Both the position numbers and the translations under genes were made by a program. A stretch of 64,000 nt of DNA from Cupriavidus campinensis. GTDB taxonomy: Bacteria; Pseudomonadota; Gammaproteobacteria; Burkholderiales; Burkholderiaceae. The notes below the pieces were generated by a model, which worked only from the letters and a program-made list of their open reading frames with translations, had not been told where the DNA came from and ran no database searches. This document shows positions 36,016-45,125 of the stretch, one piece after another. Where the stretch lies: assembly GCF_905397395.1 (NCBI RefSeq), contig NZ_CAJPVH010000001.1, forward strand, positions 1-64,000. Reading direction: 5' to 3'. Each line of letters starts with the position of its first letter. The stretch's first letter is position 1.

Positions 36016-37617
36016 TCAGAATCCCACCGGATAGCCATCCTTGCGGGAGTCCGATGCCGCCGCATAGCCGTGCGGCATCTTCATCGCCATCTGGGCCCCG
36101 CCGAAGTCGAGACTGTCGGCGGGCGCCTGCTCCACCTTGTGTCCCATGGCGCGCAGCCCCTCCACGGTGGCGGGCGGGCAATGGGCTTCCACGGCTACCC
36201 CCACGTTATCGTCCATCACGCGCCAGCGCGGCGCGTCGCTGGCGGCCTGCGGGTTCTGGCCGAAATCCGCCAGCCGGCTGGTCATCTGCACGTGGCCCTG
36301 CGCCTGCATCGACCCACCCATCACCCCGAACGAGGCCAGCGGCGCACCGTCGCGCATCAGGAAGCCGGGAATGATGGTGTGGAACGGGCGCTTGCCCGGC
36401 GCCACCTGGTTCGGATGGCCGGCTTCCAGGCTGAAGCCCCAGCCGCGGTTATGCAGCGCGATGCCCGTGCCGGGCACCACCACGCCGGACCCGAAGCCTT
36501 TGAAGTTCGACTGGATGTACGACACCATCATCCCGTTGCGGTCGGCGGCGGTCAGGTAGACCGTGCCGCCCGTATGCGGCTTGCCCGGGCCGGGGTACGA
36601 CGCCTGGTCGGGGCGAATGGCGCGTGCGCGTTCGGCCAGGTAGGCGGGGTCCAGCAGCGCCTCGGGCGGCACCGCGCCGGGCCGGCGCATGGCGTCGATA
36701 TCGCCCACATGGGCCTGCAGGTCGGCAAAGGCGAGCTTCATCGCCTCGATCTGGAGGTGCATGGTGCGGGCGCTGTCGAGCCCGGACTCGGCAATATCCC
36801 AATGTTCGAGCATGCCCAGCGCCATCAGCGCGCCAATGCCCTGGCCGTTCGGGCCGATTTCGTACAGTTCCAGATCGCGGTAGGCCATGCGGATCGGCTC
36901 GACCCAGTCCGCGCGGTGGGCGGCGAGGTCGGCTTCGTCGATGCGGCCCCCGGTGGCGCGGGCATGGTCGGCAATCTTTCGTGCCAGTTCACCGTGATAG
37001 AAGTCCTCCCCGCCGGAGCGGGCGATGCGGGTCAGCGTTTCCGCCTGTCCGGGGCAGACAAAGCGCTCGCCGGGCAGCGGCGCCCGGCCACGCGGGGCGA
37101 ACGATTCGGCAAAACCGGGCTCGTTGCGCAACACCGGCACCTGGGCCTGCCACTGGCGATGGACCGTATGCGAGACCACGTAGCCATGGGTGGCGTACTC
37201 GATGGCCGGCTCGAACAGGTCCTCGAACGGCAGCGAGCCGAAGCGTTCCCACGTGGTGCGCCAGCCCGAGACTGCGCCGGGCACCGTCACGCTGTCCCAG
37301 CCGGTGAAGGGCATGGCGCTGTGGCGGGCGAACGATTCGGGCGTCCAGGCACGCGGCGCGCGGCCGGAGGCGTTGAGGCCGTGCAGCGTCTCGCCGTCCC
37401 AGATCAGCGCGAAGGCGTCGCCGCCAATGCCGTTCATGCACGGTTCCACTACGGTCAGCGCGATGGCGGTGGCCAGCGCGGCATCCACGGCATTGCCGCC
37501 CCGCGCGAGCATGCGCAGGCCGGCGGCTGCTGCCAATGGTTGCGACGTGGCGATCACATTGTCGGCAAGCACCGGCAAGCGGCGCGCCGTGTACGGAAAA
37601 TCCCAGAAAGCGGTCAT
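36016..37617 (-). CDS. Gamma-glutamyltransferase family protein
   Basis: A 533-residue Ntn-hydrolase of the GGT family. The large-subunit part has GGNAVDAALATAIALTVVEP near residue 45 and GIGGDAFALIWDG. The self-cleavage site is HTGGTVYLTAADRNG, with nucleophile Thr near residue 350; GSGVVVPGTGIALHNRG follows and FGVMGGSMQAQGHVQ lies near the C-terminus. No signal peptide, so it is probably cytoplasmic, unlike E. coli Ggt. It is the second gene after a Bug-type binding protein, 106 bases apart, so its substrate may be the imported compound. ATG 37617 is preferred over TTG 37632. Confidence 0.92.
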   Translation of the reverse strand: MTAFWDFPYTARRLPVLADNVIATSQPLAAAAGLRMLARGGNAVDAALATAIALTVVEPCMNGIGGDAFALIWDGETLHGLNASGRAPRAWTPESFARHSAMPFTGWDSVTVPGAVSGWRTTWERFGSLPFEDLFEPAIEYATHGYVVSHTVHRQWQAQVPVLRNEPGFAESFAPRGRAPLPGERFVCPGQAETLTRIARSGGEDFYHGELARKIADHARATGGRIDEADLAAHRADWVEPIRMAYRDLELYEIGPNGQGIGALMALGMLEHWDIAESGLDSARTMHLQIEAMKLAFADLQAHVGDIDAMRRPGAVPPEALLDPAYLAERARAIRPDQASYPGPGKPHTGGTVYLTAADRNGMMVSYIQSNFKGFGSGVVVPGTGIALHNRGWGFSLEAGHPNQVAPGKRPFHTIIPGFLMRDGAPLASFGVMGGSMQAQGHVQMTSRLADFGQNPQAASDAPRWRVMDDNVGVAVEAHCPPATVEGLRAMGHKVEQAPADSLDFGGAQMAMKMPHGYAAASDSRKDGYPVGF

Positions 37618-37723
37618 GAACGGCTCGGACAAATTCGAAAAATGGGCGGCGCCAGCCAGGCTGGGGACGAATCGGGCCGCCGCCCCGGGAGGGTTGCTGA
37701 ACTGCGGTGAGACCGGGCGGGGC

Positions 37724-38755
37724 TCAGTCCACCTTGACCTTCGCGGCCTGCGCCACCTTGGCCCAGTCGCGCATTTCCTCGTTAATCATGCGGCCGAACT
37801 TGTCCGGCGCCGAATAGACGATCTGCACGCCCTGGGCGTCCATGGTGTCGACCAGATCGGGCTGGGCCAGCACGGCCTTGGTGGCGGCGGCCAGCTTCTC
37901 GATCACCGCCGGCGGGGTGCCCTTGGGGGCCACCAGGCCGAACAGGTTGTTGGCGCGGAAGTCCTGGATGCCGGCTTCGCCCATGGTCTGGGCCTCGGGC
38001 AGGGACTTCACGCGCTGGTCTGACGCCACCGCCAGCAGGCGCAGCTTGCCCGCCTTCACGTGCGGCAGGGCCGACGGAATGCTGTCGAACATCATCGCGG
38101 AACGGCCCGCCATCAGGTCCGGCAGCGCGAACGAGCTGCCCTTATAGGGCACATGCACCACGTCCACCCCGGTGCGCAGCCGGAACAGCTCCGACTCCAG
38201 GTGGGACAGCGTGCCCGACCCCTGCGAGGCGAAGTTGTACTGCCCCGGCGACGCCTTGAGGTACTTCACCAGTTCCGGCACGGTCTTCACGGGCAGCGTG
38301 GACGGCACCACGAGGATGTGCGGCACATTGCCGATGCCGGCGATCGGCACGAAATCCTTGGCGAGGTTGGCCGGCTGGTTGCTGTAGGTGACGGCGGCGA
38401 TGGCGGCGTTGCTGACGGCGGCCATGTAGAGCGTGTAGCCGTCCGGCGCGGCCTTGGCGGCGTAGCCCATGCCCAGCGCCCCCCCGGCGCCCGGGCGGTT
38501 TTCCACCACCACCGGCTGCTTGAGCACCTGGGAGAGCCGCGTACCCACGGCGCGGGCCAGCACGTCGGTGGCGCCGGCGGGCGGGAACGACAGCACGAGC
38601 TGGATCGGGCGATCCGGATACTCGGCCAGCGCGGCGGGCGCGGCCAGGGCGCCCGAGAGGCCGGCGGCGGCAACCAGCAGCGGCAGGGCGCGGCTCAGGA
38701 TGGTGCGCGCATGCGCCGGAGCGGTGCGGGCGGGCAGGAGAGATGACTTCAACAT
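37724..38755 (-). CDS. Bug/TctC-family tripartite tricarboxylate-type binding protein
   Basis: A 343-residue periplasmic receptor. Signal peptide to about residue 44 (ALA-EY), then the Bug hallmarks YPDRPIQLVLSFPPAGATD, VVVENRPGAGGALGMGYAAK and APDGYTLYMAAVSNA. The family binds carboxylates such as citrate, glutamate, aspartate or nicotinate; the ligand is not readable here. No TctA/TctB genes adjoin. It is divergent from a LysR regulator and upstream of the GGT gene, so import or sensing of a gamma-glutamyl or amino-acid substrate is possible. Confidence 0.93.
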   Translation of the reverse strand: MLKSSLLPARTAPAHARTILSRALPLLVAAAGLSGALAAPAALAEYPDRPIQLVLSFPPAGATDVLARAVGTRLSQVLKQPVVVENRPGAGGALGMGYAAKAAPDGYTLYMAAVSNAAIAAVTYSNQPANLAKDFVPIAGIGNVPHILVVPSTLPVKTVPELVKYLKASPGQYNFASQGSGTLSHLESELFRLRTGVDVVHVPYKGSSFALPDLMAGRSAMMFDSIPSALPHVKAGKLRLLAVASDQRVKSLPEAQTMGEAGIQDFRANNLFGLVAPKGTPPAVIEKLAAATKAVLAQPDLVDTMDAQGVQIVYSAPDKFGRMINEEMRDWAKVAQAAKVKVD

Positions 38756-38902
38756 GATGGAGAGACTCCGAGGGCGATGGGTTGCGGAACATCTGACGCA
38801 CCGGCCGCTGTCTCGCGGGCTCTGTCGCGCCTGTCATGCCAGGGGCCGGGCCCCATGGGGCGGCCTGCTGTTGGGAGTGGGATCGATTCTAGGCACGGTC
38901 CG

Positions 38903-38918
38903 TGCATCGTGGGATGCA
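38903..38918. promoter_or_regulatory. Candidate LysR operator
   Basis: TGCATC-GTGG-GATGCA is a perfect 6-4-6 dyad and contains ATC-N4-GAT, as LysR sites often do. It lies in the divergent Bug-LysR spacer, 88 bases from the LysR start. Confidence 0.5.
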
Positions 38919-39005
38919 AATTGGCCATGAACCTATGCGAAACCGGAATAGGGCTTGCGCATCCGGGCGCCGCAGGAGTCCGTGGCCCGGTCATGGGGTT
39001 GCATC

Positions 39006-39980
39006 ATGCAGTTGAAATGGATTGAAGACCTGCTTGTGCTGGAACGCACACGCAGTTTCTCGCGTGCCGCCGAGTTGCGGCACATCACGCAGTCGGCGCT
39101 GTCGCGCCGCATCCGCTCGCTGGAGGACTGGGTGGGCGCCGAACTGGTGGACCGCAACACCTACCCGCTGGCGCTGACACGGGCCGGCGCGGCCTTCTGC
39201 GAGACCGCCGGGCAGGCCGCGGACCTGCTGCTGGACGCCCGCGCCGCCTTGCGGCGCGAGGCGTCGCTGCCGGGCAATGCGATTGACATCGCGGCGGGGC
39301 ACACGCTCTCGCTGGCCTTCCTGCCGGCCTGGCTCAAGCGCTGCCAGCAACGCTTTGGCGACTTCCACGCGCGCGTGGTGGCAGCCAATGTGCTGGATGC
39401 GGTGGTGGCGCTTTCCGAGGGCCACTGCGATCTCATGCTCGGCTACAACCACCCGCGCGTGCCGGTATCGCTCGATGCGGAGCGCTTCCTGAGCCTGACC
39501 GTGGGCGCCGACACGCTGCTGCCGGTCTCCGCGCCCCGGCCCGATGGCCGCCCGCGCTACGCCGTGCCCCCTGCTACCCGGGGCGACGCGCCACCCATCC
39601 CCTTCCTGGCCTACACGCCCAACACCACGCTCGGGCGCGTGCTCGACACCGTGCTGGAGGCGCACAACGCGCACCGGGGGCTGGTGCGCTGCTACGAGGC
39701 CGACATGGCCATGCTGCTGCTCAAGATGGCCACCGAGGGCCACGGGCTGGCGTGGCTGCCGCTGAGCACCGCCGCCGAGGCGCTGGCCGATGGCACGCTG
39801 GTGCATGCCGGCGATGCCTCCTGGTACGCGGAGCTCGAGATCGTCGCCTATCGGCCCGTCATCAGCAGCAATCCCACGCTGCTGGAGTTCTGGCGGATGC
39901 TGGAGACGCCCGGGTCGGCCACGCCCCGGCTGGTTGCGTCGCGGGCAGAGGTGCCGGCCGTGCTGGCTTCCGCCGCGTAG
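39006..39980 (+). CDS. LysR-family regulator
   Basis: A 324-residue LysR protein starting MQLKWIEDLLVLERTRSFSR with recognition region ITQSALSRRIRSLEDWVG. The effector domain starts near residue 90 (NAIDIAAGHTLSLAFLPAWL). It is divergent from the Bug-GGT pair and probably controls it. Its stop abuts that of the convergent uracil-DNA glycosylase gene with no spacer. Confidence 0.92.
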   Translation: MQLKWIEDLLVLERTRSFSRAAELRHITQSALSRRIRSLEDWVGAELVDRNTYPLALTRAGAAFCETAGQAADLLLDARAALRREASLPGNAIDIAAGHTLSLAFLPAWLKRCQQRFGDFHARVVAANVLDAVVALSEGHCDLMLGYNHPRVPVSLDAERFLSLTVGADTLLPVSAPRPDGRPRYAVPPATRGDAPPIPFLAYTPNTTLGRVLDTVLEAHNAHRGLVRCYEADMAMLLLKMATEGHGLAWLPLSTAAEALADGTLVHAGDASWYAELEIVAYRPVISSNPTLLEFWRMLETPGSATPRLVASRAEVPAVLASAA

Positions 39981-40625
39981 CTATCGTAGCGAATCGACGA
40001 GTTTTTCCCGCACGGCGGCTTGCAGCGCGGGCAGCAGCTCCGCTTCGAACCATGGATGCTGGCGCATCCATCCCACCACCCGCCAGGACGGATGCGGCAG
40101 CGGGAACACATGCGGCCCGGCCGCGCGGAAGTTGCGCACGGCATCCGTCATCGATCCGCCGGCACCCTTCGGCAAATAGCGCGCCTGAGCGTAGCTGCCG
40201 ACCAGCAGGGTCAGGCGGTCTGGCGGCAGGTGCTGCAGGATGGCTTCGTGCCAGAGCGGCGCGCATTCGCGGCGCGGCGGCAGGTCGCCGCCCGCGCCTT
40301 TGCCCGGATAGCAGAACCCCATCGGCATCAGGGCCACGCGGCTGGCATCGTAAAACTGGTCGGGGGTAAGGCCGGTCCAGGCGCGCAGGCGGTCGCCGCT
40401 GGGGTCGTCGAATGGCACGCCGCTGGCGTGCACGCGCGAGCCCGGCGCCTGCCCGATGATCAGGATGCGTGACGTGGCGCTGAACTGCACCACGGGGCGC
40501 GGCCCGGCGGCGAGGTCGGCCGCGCAGCGCGTGCAGGCGGCGATCTCGTGGCGCAGGCGCTGCACGGCATCGGTGGCGAAACTCGGGGAGGAGGGCGGGG
40601 ACGAGGGTGGGGACGGCATGGCCAT
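39981..40625 (-). CDS. Family 4-like uracil-DNA glycosylase with Fe-S ligands
   Basis: A 214-residue UDG-superfamily protein. Motif 1 is [20 protein letters not shown], and the C-terminal motif is [10 protein letters not shown]. Four cysteines have the spacing of family 4 [4Fe-4S] enzymes: CTRC near residue 31, then Cys in GFCYPGKG and Cys in RRECAP 16 residues later. It should remove uracil (and perhaps other damaged bases) from DNA, though the HPSWR ending is also seen in less studied UDG-like groups. AGGA lies 10 nt before ATG 40625. It is divergent from msrA. Confidence 0.85.
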   Translation of the reverse strand: MAMPSPPSSPPSSPSFATDAVQRLRHEIAACTRCAADLAAGPRPVVQFSATSRILIIGQAPGSRVHASGVPFDDPSGDRLRAWTGLTPDQFYDASRVALMPMGFCYPGKGAGGDLPPRRECAPLWHEAILQHLPPDRLTLLVGSYAQARYLPKGAGGSMTDAVRNFRAAGPHVFPLPHPSWRVVGWMRQHPWFEAELLPALQAAVREKLVDSLR

Positions 40626-40709
40626 TCTGCGAAATTCCTGAGGCATGCGTATATTACTGGTCCATGCGCCGGCGCTCTGGCCGGCCGCCAGAATGAAAGG
40701 ATCAGACGT

Positions 40710-41216
40710 ATGACGACGCAAACCGAAACCGCCATCCTCGCCGGCGGCTGCTTCTGGGGCATGCAGGACCTGCTGCGCCGCTATCCGGGCGTGCTCTCCA
40801 CGCGCGTGGGCTACTCCGGCGGCGATGTGCCGAACGCGACCTATCGCAACCATGGCACCCATGCGGAAGCCATCGAGATCGTGTTCGACCCGAAGCAGAT
40901 CAGCTATCGCCAGATCCTCGAATTCTTCTTCCAGATCCACGATCCGACCACCAGGAACCGGCAAGGCAACGATATCGGCACCAGCTACCGCTCCGCCATC
41001 TTCTATATGGATGACGAGCAGAAGCAGGTCGCCGAGGACACCGTGGCGGATGTGAATGCCTCCGGGCTGTGGCCGGGCAAGGCGGTGACGGAGATCGTCC
41101 AGGCCGGCCCGTTCTGGGAGGCGGAGCCCGAGCACCAGGACTACCTGGAGCGGATTCCGAATGGCTATACCTGCCACTTCGTGCGCCCCAACTGGAAGCT
41201 GCCGGCGCGCGTGTAA
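40710..41216 (+). CDS. msrA: Peptide methionine-S-sulfoxide reductase A
   Basis: A 168-residue MsrA. The catalytic motif is GGCFWGMQ with Cys near residue 14; [20 protein letters not shown] and [10 protein letters not shown] follow. No other cysteine is placed as a standard resolving Cys apart from one at the C-terminal GYTCHF. It repairs oxidised methionine in the cytoplasm. AAAGGATCAGACGT is a fair ribosome site. It precedes a flavin oxidoreductase gene on the same strand. Confidence 0.96.
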   Translation: MTTQTETAILAGGCFWGMQDLLRRYPGVLSTRVGYSGGDVPNATYRNHGTHAEAIEIVFDPKQISYRQILEFFFQIHDPTTRNRQGNDIGTSYRSAIFYMDDEQKQVAEDTVADVNASGLWPGKAVTEIVQAGPFWEAEPEHQDYLERIPNGYTCHFVRPNWKLPARV

Positions 41217-41259
41217 TCCCCCCGCTGCCACACGGCCGGTGTGCCGATGAGGAGGCTGT

Positions 41260-42660
41260 ATGTCGGATTCCCCTGAAATCTTCGACGCCATCATCATCGG
41301 CACCGGCCAGGCGGGCCCGTCGCTGGCGGGCCGGCTGACGCAGGCCGGCATGACCGTGGCGATCATCGAGCGCCATCAGGTGGGTGGCACCTGCGTCAAC
41401 GTGGGCTGCACGCCGACCAAGGCACTCGTCGCCAATGCCTATGCGGCCCATCTGGCGGCGCGCGCGGCGGACTTCGGCGTGATGCTGCCGGGGCCGGCCC
41501 GCATCGACATGGCGCGGGTCAGCGCCCGCGTGGCGGAGATCAGCGGCAAGTCCCGCGCGGGGCTGGAGGGCTGGCTTGGCGGCATGCAAGGCTGCACGCT
41601 GATCCGTGGCCACGCCCGGCTGGAGAGCCCCCGCACCGTGCGCGTGGGCGACCGCCTGCTACGCGCGAACAAGATTTTTCTCAATGTGGGCGGCCGCGCG
41701 CTGGCACCGAAGGAAATCGGCGGACTCGCAGACGTCCCCTATCTGACGAATACGAACATGGTGGCGATGACCGAGGTGCCCGGGCACCTGATCGTCATCG
41801 GCGGCAGCTATGTGGGACTGGAGTTCGCGCAGGTGTTCCGCCGGCTCGGCGCGCAGGTCACGGTGGTGGAGCGCGGCAAGCACCTGATTGCGCGGGAAGA
41901 TCCTGAGGTCTCCCTGCAAGTGCGGGAGATCCTGGAAGCGGAAGGCATCCGCATCCGCTGCGGGGCGGAGTGCATCCAACTGCACCCGCATGCCGACGGC
42001 GCGGCGGTAGGCGTGAATGGCCCGGGTTGCCCGGGCGGCGCGGAGCAGATCGCCGGCACCCACGTGCTGCTGGCCGTGGGCCGCCGGCCGAACACCGACG
42101 ACCTGGGACTCGACAAGGCCGGCGTGGCCACTGATGCGCGCGGCTATATCGATGTGGACAACCAACTTCGCACCAGCGTGGACGGCATCTGGGCGCTGGG
42201 CGACTGCAACGGGCGCGGCGCCTTTACCCACACCGCCTACAACGATTTCGAGGTGGTGGCGGCCAATCTGCTCGATGGCGCCCAGCGCTCGGTGGGCGAC
42301 CGGATTCCCGTCTACGCGCTGTTCACCGACCCGCCGCTGGGCCGCGTCGGCATGACCGAAGCCCAGGCGCGGCAGGCCGGCCACCGGGTGCGCATCGGCA
42401 AGCGGCCCATGACGCGCGTGGCGCGGGCCGTGGAGAAGGGTGAGGCGCAGGGCTCGATGCGGGTGGTGGTGGATGCCGATACCGACAAGATCCTCGGCGC
42501 CGCCATCCTCGGCCCGGGCGGCGACGAGGCCGTACACATGGTGCTGGCCGCGATGGCCGGCGGCATGACCGCCACGCAGATGACCCAGACCATGGCCATC
42601 CATCCCACGGTATCGGAGTTGATTCCGACGATATTCGGGGAGTTGTCGAAGCCGCGTTGA
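41260..42660 (+). CDS. Class I pyridine nucleotide-disulfide oxidoreductase (MerA/LpdA-like)
   Basis: A 466-residue FAD protein. FAD-binding IIGTGQAGPSLAGRL starts near residue 10, the redox-active disulfide is GGTCVNVGCTPTK (Cys near 46 and 51), the NAD(P) motif is VIGGSYVGLEFAQVFRRLG near residue 178, and the dimer interface ends HPTVSELIPTIF. It resembles the mercuric reductase/dihydrolipoamide dehydrogenase group but lacks the MerA N-terminal metal domain and C-terminal Cys pair. The substrate is unknown. GAGGAGGCTGT precedes the ATG. It follows msrA by 43 bases and may share its transcript, suggesting a redox-repair role. Confidence 0.9.
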   Translation: MSDSPEIFDAIIIGTGQAGPSLAGRLTQAGMTVAIIERHQVGGTCVNVGCTPTKALVANAYAAHLAARAADFGVMLPGPARIDMARVSARVAEISGKSRAGLEGWLGGMQGCTLIRGHARLESPRTVRVGDRLLRANKIFLNVGGRALAPKEIGGLADVPYLTNTNMVAMTEVPGHLIVIGGSYVGLEFAQVFRRLGAQVTVVERGKHLIAREDPEVSLQVREILEAEGIRIRCGAECIQLHPHADGAAVGVNGPGCPGGAEQIAGTHVLLAVGRRPNTDDLGLDKAGVATDARGYIDVDNQLRTSVDGIWALGDCNGRGAFTHTAYNDFEVVAANLLDGAQRSVGDRIPVYALFTDPPLGRVGMTEAQARQAGHRVRIGKRPMTRVARAVEKGEAQGSMRVVVDADTDKILGAAILGPGGDEAVHMVLAAMAGGMTATQMTQTMAIHPTVSELIPTIFGELSKPR

Positions 42661-42791
42661 GCTTCGCCGACGCCCGACTATTTTCATATCTGCCGCAAAA
42701 AGTCTAACTACAGGACCGCAAATCGCTGCGATAGAGTCACACAGGCTGTGGCGCCCCGAGCGCTGAATACAACACAACCTGGGAGACAACC

Positions 42792-43115
42792 ATGACTTCG
42801 AAACTCGTAGCAGCCGCGTGCCTTGCGGCGATTGCCGCTTTCACGGCCACGGCCGCCAGTGCGCAGCAGCAAAAGCCGGCTAACGCACAGGAGGCCAAGG
42901 CTGCCTTCGCCGCGAAATTCAAGGCCGCCGATACCAATCAGGACGGCAAGCTGAGCCGCGAGGAGGCTGAGGCTGGCATGCCGGAGGTCTACAAGAACTA
43001 CGACAAGATCGACACCAAGAAGACCAACGGCATCACGCAGAAGCAGATCGGCGCCTACTTTGCGGCGAGAGCCAAGCAGCAAAAAGCCGCGCGTGATCCG
43101 GGCAGCCTGAACTGA
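42792..43115 (+). CDS. Exported EF-hand protein
   Basis: A 107-residue protein with signal peptide to about residue 24 (ASA-QQ). One canonical EF-hand loop, DTNQDGKLSREE, lies near residue 48; a second loop, DTKKTNGITQKQ, is degenerate and probably does not bind calcium. It is a small, charged periplasmic calcium-binding candidate, common in Cupriavidus/Ralstonia. GGGAGACAACC precedes the ATG. Confidence 0.88.
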   Translation: MTSKLVAAACLAAIAAFTATAASAQQQKPANAQEAKAAFAAKFKAADTNQDGKLSREEAEAGMPEVYKNYDKIDTKKTNGITQKQIGAYFAARAKQQKAARDPGSLN

Positions 43116-43205
43116 CGCGAAGGGAAGTCAGCGGGGACGCGGCGCCGCAGGCCGTGGACCCCGGCTGGGCCGTTGTTGAAATGGCCGTCCGCAAGAGAGG
43201 TCACC

Positions 43206-44903
43206 ATGCAATGTTCGGTCGGAGTCTTCAACGACGTGCCCATGGCGGTCCTGTTCGTGACCGTCGGGCTCGGCTATGCGGTGGGCAAGCTCAAGATCGG
43301 GCCGATCGGGCTCGGCGGGGTGTGCGGCACGCTGATCGTGGCGCTGTTGATCGGGCAGACCGGCTGCCAGCTCCACGGGGAGCTGAAGGAGGTGGCCTTC
43401 GCGCTGTTCATCTTCGCGATGGGCTATTCCGGCGGCCCGCAGTTCTTCGCCAACCTGAACCGCTCCAGCCTGCGGTTCATGGTGCTGCCCCTGATCGAGG
43501 CGGTTGCCGTCATCTCCATCGTACTCACCGCCACGCGGATGATGGGCCTGGACGCCGGCACCGCGGCAGGGCTCGCGGCCGGCGCCGCCACCGAATCGGC
43601 CGTGGTCGGCACGGCGGCCGAAGCGCTCAAGCACCTTGGCCTGGGCGCGGCGGAAACCACGCGGATGGAATCGAACATCGCCACCGCGTATACGCTGACC
43701 TATCTGGTCGGCCTCGTCAGCATTGTCTTCTTCACCAGTCAGGTCGCGCCGATGCTGTTGCGGCTCAACCTGAAGACGGCGTCCCGCGAGCTCGCCACCC
43801 GGCTGGAGGCCGCCTCGGATGACGACGTGGCCACGCAACCGGCGCTCCCGCGTCTGGTAGGCCGCGCCTATCGCGCCGAAGGGGCCGCCGGGCTGACCGT
43901 CGGCCAGCTTGAACGCCAGATTGGCGGGCGCACCCTCGTCGCAGGCCTGTTTCGCGGTAATGAATCCCTCTCTGCGGACCCGGACCAGAAGATCGAGGCC
44001 GGCGACATCGTCGCCCTGATCGGCGTGCGCGAGCGGCTGGTCAATGCGGGCGAACGGGTCGGCGTGGAGGTGTTGCCGCCGTCCGCCCACCACGATGTGC
44101 TCCAGCTCGACGAGCGCCAGGTGATCGTCAACAAGCCCGGCCTCAACGGCCGCACGCTGGGCGATCTCGCCCGGATGGCCACGCAACGGCACCTTCGCTT
44201 CGTCTGGGTTCAGCAGATCGTGCGCTCCGGCATGAGCCTGCCAATCACGCCGGCGACGCAGCTGCTGCACGGCGATCGCCTGACCCTGGTCGGCACCGAC
44301 CCGGCGCTGAGCGCAGCCGCGCAGGAGCTGGGCACGGCCGTGCGCCACGTGGACACCACCGATCTCGTCTTCCTCTGCGTGGGGATCCTGCTGGGTCTGC
44401 TGGTGGGCATGCTGTCCGTGACCGTGTACGGGATTCCGATCTCGCTCGGCAGCGGCGGCGGGGCGCTGCTGAGCGGGCTGGTGTTCGGCTGGATCAACTT
44501 CAAGCGGCCCGGGCTGGGTGACATGCCGCCGGCTGGCGTCCAGTTGCTGAAGGACCTTGGGCTCGCGGTATTCGTCGCCAGCGTGGGCTTGTCTGCAGGC
44601 CCCGATGCCATGACGCTGGTGCGCGAGCATGGCGCGATGCTGCCGCTGGTGGGCCTTGCCGTGTCGCTGGTGCCAGCTTGCCTGTCCCTGTGGATCGGCC
44701 ACGTGTTCCTGAAGATCGAGGGACCGTTGCTGATTGGCGCCATCGCCGGCCAGCACGTCAGCACGCCGGCGATCAGCGCTATCCTGGCGGCCAGCCAGAG
44801 TTCGGTGCCGCTGCTTGGTTATACGGTGACCTATGCCATCGCCAATGTGATGCTTCCCGTACTCGGCCCCATCATCGTCGCACTGGCCTACCGGGTGGGG
44901 TAG
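43206..44903 (+). CDS. AspT/YidE-family membrane antiporter
   Basis: A 565-residue aspartate:alanine exchanger family protein. Two membrane halves (residues about 10-185 and 385-565), each with a duplicated AspT-AspT repeat and Gly-rich helices (FALFIFAMGYSGGPQFF; LAVFVASVGLSAGPDAM), flank a cytoplasmic pair of RCK_C-like domains (GLTVGQLERQIGG; PGLNGRTLGDLARMA). It probably exchanges small carboxylates; the substrate is not evident. AGAGAGGTCACC precedes ATG 43206. Confidence 0.9.
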   Translation: MQCSVGVFNDVPMAVLFVTVGLGYAVGKLKIGPIGLGGVCGTLIVALLIGQTGCQLHGELKEVAFALFIFAMGYSGGPQFFANLNRSSLRFMVLPLIEAVAVISIVLTATRMMGLDAGTAAGLAAGAATESAVVGTAAEALKHLGLGAAETTRMESNIATAYTLTYLVGLVSIVFFTSQVAPMLLRLNLKTASRELATRLEAASDDDVATQPALPRLVGRAYRAEGAAGLTVGQLERQIGGRTLVAGLFRGNESLSADPDQKIEAGDIVALIGVRERLVNAGERVGVEVLPPSAHHDVLQLDERQVIVNKPGLNGRTLGDLARMATQRHLRFVWVQQIVRSGMSLPITPATQLLHGDRLTLVGTDPALSAAAQELGTAVRHVDTTDLVFLCVGILLGLLVGMLSVTVYGIPISLGSGGGALLSGLVFGWINFKRPGLGDMPPAGVQLLKDLGLAVFVASVGLSAGPDAMTLVREHGAMLPLVGLAVSLVPACLSLWIGHVFLKIEGPLLIGAIAGQHVSTPAISAILAASQSSVPLLGYTVTYAIANVMLPVLGPIIVALAYRVG

Positions 44904-44971
44904 CCATTCCCCAGCCGGAATTCCCATCGCCCTCCGCTGCGCCCTCTGCCGCAGCCACCGCGCTCCACACA

Positions 44972-44987
44972 CTGTACGTTTATACAG
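44972..44987 (+). promoter_or_regulatory. LexA (SOS) box of the tandem uvrA gene
   Basis: CTGT-ACGTTTAT-ACAG fits the LexA consensus CTGT-N8-ACAG exactly, with A/T-rich centre and flanking TA. TATAGT at 44988-44993 directly abuts it and can serve as the -10, so LexA would cover the promoter. The gene starts 133 bases downstream (TTG 45126). Confidence 0.88.
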
Positions 44988-45125
44988 TATAGTAGCGCCA
45001 CACGAGACCCTGCCGGGGCCTGCCAAGCCATCGTAAATCGCCGAGCCGATCGGAGTACGATGGTGGGCTCTGGCGGTCCAACCGCCCCCTGCATTGCGCT
45101 TAACCCATTGATTTGCGAGGAAAAA

